Shown here in pieces: positions 61,050 to 64,000 of a stretch of 64,000 bases of DNA (positions within the stretch are counted from its first letter, which is position 1; each line of letters begins with the position of its first letter). The notes under the pieces were generated by a model that made no database searches, had not been told where the DNA came from, and saw nothing but the letters and a program-made list of their open reading frames with translations. Position numbers and translations under genes: made by a program. Source of the DNA: Pyxidicoccus parkwaysis (lineage in GTDB: Bacteria > Myxococcota > Myxococcia > Myxococcales > Myxococcaceae); NCBI RefSeq assembly GCF_017301735.1, contig NZ_CP071090.1, positions 10,096,001 to 10,160,000 on the forward strand, written 5' to 3'.

Positions 61050-61418
61050 TCAGGCCCTCATGTGTTTACGAACGGCCTCCACGAGCGTGTCCACGTCCAC
61101 CGGCTTACGGAGGTGGCCGCAAGCGCCAATCTCCTCGGCCACCTGCCGGGCGTTCGCGGACGCGGAGAAGACGAGGATGGGGATGTCGCGCCACTGGGGC
61201 ATCTGGCGCATGGCGCGCGCGAAGCCGCCGCCGTCCATCACCGGCATCATCATGTCCAGCAGCACCAACCCCGGCTGCAGGGGCATGGCGCCCAGCACCT
61301 CCAGGGCATGTTTGCCATTGCTGGCGCCCAGCACCTCGTAGCCCGCGTCGCGCAGCACCTCTTCCAGGGCCTCGCGCAAATCCGCGTCGTCGTCCACCAC
61401 CAGCAACGGCCGGCTCAC
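61050..61418 (-). CDS. single-domain response regulator
   Basis: The product has 122 residues and starts at GTG. It holds only a receiver domain: the acidic pocket VVDDDAD (Asp10-Asp11), phosphoacceptor Asp55 in VLLDMMMPVMDG, the Ser/Ala switch in FSASANA and the Lys of LRKPVD. There is no output domain, so it passes phosphate to another protein or works by binding. The GTG overlaps the stop of the upstream sensor kinase by four bases (GTGA), and AAGGAGGAG lies before it. It is the last gene of the operon. Confidence 0.92.
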   Translation of the reverse strand: MSRPLLVVDDDADLREALEEVLRDAGYEVLGASNGKHALEVLGAMPLQPGLVLLDMMMPVMDGGGFARAMRQMPQWRDIPILVFSASANARQVAEEIGACGHLRKPVDVDTLVEAVRKHMRA

Positions 61419-63043
61419 GCACGCTCCTCCTTCTCCAACGGCAGCTCCAGGGTGAACCGCGCTCCGCCACCCTCCCGCGTCTGTGCCCAGGCGCGGCCTC
61501 CGTGGGCCTCCGCGGCCCGCCTCGCCAGGTACAGCCCCAGCCCCAACCCACCATACGAGCGCGAGCTTACCGCGCGCCCGAAGCGCTCGAAGATGCGCTC
61601 CAACTGCTCCTCCGGAATCCCGATGCCCCGGTCCAACACCTGCACGCGGCCCACCGGCCCCTCCCGCGTCACCTCCACCTCCACCGGCCGGCCCGGGCCG
61701 AACTTGAGCGCGTTGGACACCAGCGCCGCCACCGCCTGCTCCACCCGTGCCCGGTCCCACCGTCCCCACAGTCCGGGCCGGGCGGACACGCGCAGCTCGC
61801 AGCCCACGCCCTCCGCCTCCGCGGCGTAGCGCTCCACCACCGCGCGCACCGCCTCCGCCAGGTCGAAGCGCTCCGGCGACAGGCTCGGCTCCGCGCTGGT
61901 GAGGCGGGACACGTCCAGCAGCGACTCCACCAGCGTGCCCAGCCGCAGCACCTGGCGCATGCTGCGCTCCACCCGCGTCACCAGCTCGGGGGCGAGCTGG
62001 TCCTCGTTGGCATGGTGCAGGAGTGAACCCAGCTGCAGACGCAACGTGGTGAGCGGCGTGCGCAGCTCGTGCGCGGCCACGGTGAGGAACTCGTCGCGCA
62101 GGCGCACCGCGTCCTGCACCTCGCGGAACAGGCGCGTGTTCTCCAGCACCAGGCCCGCGCGCCGGGCCAGCTCCTCCGCGAACGACAGGTCCTCCGGCCC
62201 CAGGCGTCTCGGCCCGTCCATGGCCAGCGACAGCACGCCCAGGACACCGGAGCGGCCCCGGAGCGGCGCGTGCACCGCCGAGCGGAAGCCCAGCTCGCGC
62301 AGCACCTGCACGTACTCCGAGGCGTGGGTGACGGGACGCGGCCGTGCCAGCGCGTCCTCCACCAGCTCCGACTCACCGGTGCTCAGCACGCGCGCCGGCC
62401 CGAAGTCCATGTCCACCGTGAGCGGGCTGCGCTGGTCCACCTCCCACATGCGCGCGGCCCGCGCGGGTTCAGGGTGCGCCAGCGCCACGAGCCGCAGCCC
62501 ACCGAGCCCCTTCTCGTACAGGCGCAGCGTGCACCAGTCCGCCACCCTCGGCACCGGCAGCCACACCAGCCGGCGCAGCCGCTCGTCCAGGTCCTCCGGC
62601 TCCGTGAGCACCTCGCTGGCGAGCGCCAGGAGCGTCCTGTCCAGCTCCGAGCGCGCGCGCTCGCGCCGGGCGCGGGCCTCCGCCAACTCACGCTCCACGG
62701 CGGCGCCCAGCCGCACGAGCCGGTCCTTGGCGAAGTAGTCGCGCGCGCCGGCGCGCATGGCGTCCACCGCCTCGTACTCACCGATGCTGCCGGACACGAC
62801 GATGAAGGGGATGTCCCGCCCCGTCTCCTGGAGCACCTTCAGCGCCTCCAGCGCGGTGAAGGCGGGCATGGAGAAGTCGGAGAGGATGACGTCGAAGGCC
62901 CCACCCGCGAGCGCCTCCCGCATCGCCTCCGCCGTCTGCACGCGGAGGGCCTCCGGACGAAAGCCGCCGCGCCGGAGCTCCAGGAGCACCAGCGCCTCGT
63001 CATCCGGGTTGTCCTCCACCACCAGCACCCGCAGCGGCCTCAT
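61415..63043 (-). CDS. hybrid sensor histidine kinase with N-terminal receiver and GAF domain
   Basis: The 542-residue protein has a receiver domain first (Asp56 in ILSDFSMPA), then a GAF domain (about residues 150-300, VPRVADWCTLRLYEKG and FRSAVHAPLRGRSGVLGVL). After it come a HisKA domain with the phospho-histidine near residue 325 (AAHELRTPLTTLRLQL) and an HATPase domain with GIGIPEEQLERIFERFGR and GGLGLGLYLAR. No membrane segment is present, so it senses a cytoplasmic or received signal. Its start overlaps the stop of the response regulator gene upstream by four bases (ATGA). The next gene, a response regulator, overlaps its end by four bases. Confidence 0.93.
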   Translation of the reverse strand: MRPLRVLVVEDNPDDEALVLLELRRGGFRPEALRVQTAEAMREALAGGAFDVILSDFSMPAFTALEALKVLQETGRDIPFIVVSGSIGEYEAVDAMRAGARDYFAKDRLVRLGAAVERELAEARARRERARSELDRTLLALASEVLTEPEDLDERLRRLVWLPVPRVADWCTLRLYEKGLGGLRLVALAHPEPARAARMWEVDQRSPLTVDMDFGPARVLSTGESELVEDALARPRPVTHASEYVQVLRELGFRSAVHAPLRGRSGVLGVLSLAMDGPRRLGPEDLSFAEELARRAGLVLENTRLFREVQDAVRLRDEFLTVAAHELRTPLTTLRLQLGSLLHHANEDQLAPELVTRVERSMRQVLRLGTLVESLLDVSRLTSAEPSLSPERFDLAEAVRAVVERYAAEAEGVGCELRVSARPGLWGRWDRARVEQAVAALVSNALKFGPGRPVEVEVTREGPVGRVQVLDRGIGIPEEQLERIFERFGRAVSSRSYGGLGLGLYLARRAAEAHGGRAWAQTREGGGARFTLELPLEKEERA

Positions 63044-63507
63044 CCCGCCGTCCCGGGCGGGAGCACCGTGGGCGGCTCGTGGTTGAGCACCAGCCAGTAC
63101 AGGCCCAGTTGGCGCGCGGCCTCCACGAACTCCGTGTAGCTCACCGGCTTGCGCACGTAGCTGTTGGCCCCGCCGCCATAGCCGCGCATCAGGTCCGTGT
63201 CCTCCACCGACGAGGTAAGGATGACCACCGGCAACAGCCGCGTGCGCGCGTCCGAGCGGATGTGGCGCAGCACCTCGTGGCCGTCGATGCGCGGCAGCTT
63301 CAGGTCGAGCAGCACCACCACCGGCAGCGGCTGCTGGGCGCGCGAGGCGAAGGCGCCCCTGCCGTGCAGGTAGTCGAGCGCCTCCACTCCGTCCCGCGCC
63401 ACGTCCACGGGCCGGGTGATGCCCGCGCGCTTGAAGGCGCGAAGCGTCAGGTCCACGTCATCCGGATTGTCCTCCACCAGGAGGATGGGGCGTTCCGATT
63501 CAGTCAT
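63040..63507 (-). CDS. Rcp1-like response regulator
   Basis: This 155-residue protein is a single receiver domain of the Rcp1/phytochrome-partner type: LLVEDNPDDVDLT start, phosphoacceptor Asp68 in VVLLDLKLPRIDG, ILTSSVEDTD and YVRKPVSYTEF. Rcp1-like regulators usually receive phosphate from a phytochrome-type kinase. The upstream gene, open to the window edge, is such a kinase candidate. Its ATG overlaps the stop of that kinase gene by four bases (ATGA), and its own stop overlaps the hybrid kinase start by four. Confidence 0.93.
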   Translation of the reverse strand: MTESERPILLVEDNPDDVDLTLRAFKRAGITRPVDVARDGVEALDYLHGRGAFASRAQQPLPVVVLLDLKLPRIDGHEVLRHIRSDARTRLLPVVILTSSVEDTDLMRGYGGGANSYVRKPVSYTEFVEAARQLGLYWLVLNHEPPTVLPPGTAG

Positions 63508-64000
63508 GGGTGCGAGGCCTCCACGGTGAAGCGGAAGGTGGCTCCACCGTCGGGCACCGCCTCGGCGGAGATGTCTCCGCCATGGCGGTGGATGATGCGC
63601 TGCACGGTCGCGAGCCCGATGCCCGTGCCGGGGAACTCGCTGGGGTGGTGCAACCGCTGGAAGGGGGAGAAGAGCTTGCTCGCGTACGCCATGTCGAAAC
63701 CCACGCCGTTGTCGCGGACACAGTAATGGGGGTGCCCGTCACGGGACTCGATGAAAAATTCGATGCGGGCCCCGGAGCGCTGGCTGGTGAACTTCCAGGC
63801 ATTGCCGAGCAGGTTTTCCAGGACGACGCGGAGCAGCCGGGCGTCCCCATACGTCGTGAGGCCGGGGGCGATGTCGAAGGTCGTATCGCGGCCGGGCTCG
63901 CCGCGTTTCAGGCCTTCCGCCACCTCGCGGGCGAGCGCGCTCAGGTCCACGGGCTCCTGGCGCAGCTCGGCGCGGGAGAGGCGGGACAGGCGCAAGAGGT
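63504..64000 (-). CDS. C-terminal part of a sensor histidine kinase (5' end beyond the window)
   Basis: About 165 codons are visible, open to the window's right edge. They encode the end of the HisKA region and a complete HATPase domain: the N-box VLENLLGNAWKFTSQR, the G1 box DNGVGFDMAY, the F-box LFSPFQRLHH and the G2 box GTGIGLATVQ. The LFSPFQRLHHPSEFPGTGIG wording is typical of phytochrome-like kinases that pair with Rcp1-type regulators, and such a regulator follows immediately. The sensory part lies outside the window. Its stop overlaps the response regulator start by four bases. Confidence 0.9.
   Translation of the reverse strand, partial: LLRLSRLSRAELRQEPVDLSALAREVAEGLKRGEPGRDTTFDIAPGLTTYGDARLLRVVLENLLGNAWKFTSQRSGARIEFFIESRDGHPHYCVRDNGVGFDMAYASKLFSPFQRLHHPSEFPGTGIGLATVQRIIHRHGGDISAEAVPDGGATFRFTVEASHP

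Noticed and set aside
58371-61829. 1152-codon open frame on the plus strand
   Set aside because: Antisense shadow of the antiporter and the two-component genes, with a His/Arg/Gln-rich low-complexity translation.

Overview
The window is a GC-rich chromosomal segment that most likely comes from a member of the Myxococcaceae (Myxococcus, Corallococcus or Pyxidicoccus type). The grounds are the very high third-position GC, two families essentially restricted to myxobacteria (DUF2378 at 9505-10062 and DUF2381 at 51130-52038), a Ser/Thr kinase with a PEGA-type tail, and many lipoproteins with DAG-rich or Cys-rich linkers. The genus call is inference. I saw no rRNA, CRISPR array, insertion sequence, integrase or phage gene. 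One tRNA gene, tRNA-Gln(UUG), lies on the minus strand.

Layout. 1-6.6 kb: the end of a membrane protein over a 66-bp tandem repeat, a GNAT acetyltransferase, a DsbD/redoxin envelope thiol pair, a VWA protein and small proteins. 7.2-9.4 kb: a large membrane Fe-S oxidoreductase preceded by two perfect inverted repeats. 9.5-13.2 kb: DUF2378, ankyrin, hydrolase and PD40 lipoproteins, and an archaemetzincin homologue that has lost its catalytic residues. 13.2-15.1 kb: tRNA-Gln, then an overlapping rbfA-like/rtcB pair. 15.6-18.4 kb: a flavin disulfide reductase and a GT87-type glycosyltransferase. 18.5-25.6 kb: a self-contained Ton system (tonB, exbB, two exbD, receptor, beta-helix lipoprotein). 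25.9-28.5 kb: SRPBCC protein, zinc dehydrogenase and an AT-hook protein. 28.7-31.7 kb: a tightly overlapping three-gene envelope operon. 32-36 kb: Ser/Thr kinase and a PaiB-like protein.

36-49 kb, all on the minus strand, is the most unusual part. A three-gene module occurs twice in tandem: a secreted protease with a dockerin-like tail, a secreted VWA protein with the same tail, and a large propeller-like lipoprotein. A lipoprotein with a CxxCH haem-type motif follows the second copy by a 4-base overlap. The protease is subtilisin-like in one copy and trypsin-fold in the other. All four tails end in the same Gly-x-Gly-Cys pattern, and no cohesin is visible here.

49.5-64 kb: a Tat-signal DODA-type dioxygenase, two small envelope proteins, an overlapping AAA ATPase/PIN pair that looks like a defence or toxin-type module, gyrB, a PH-like membrane protein, a GNAT protein, an XRE-EIIA fusion regulator, a CPA2 antiporter with universal-stress domains, and a four-gene two-component operon in which every junction is a 4-base overlap. 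The window ends inside the first gene of that operon.
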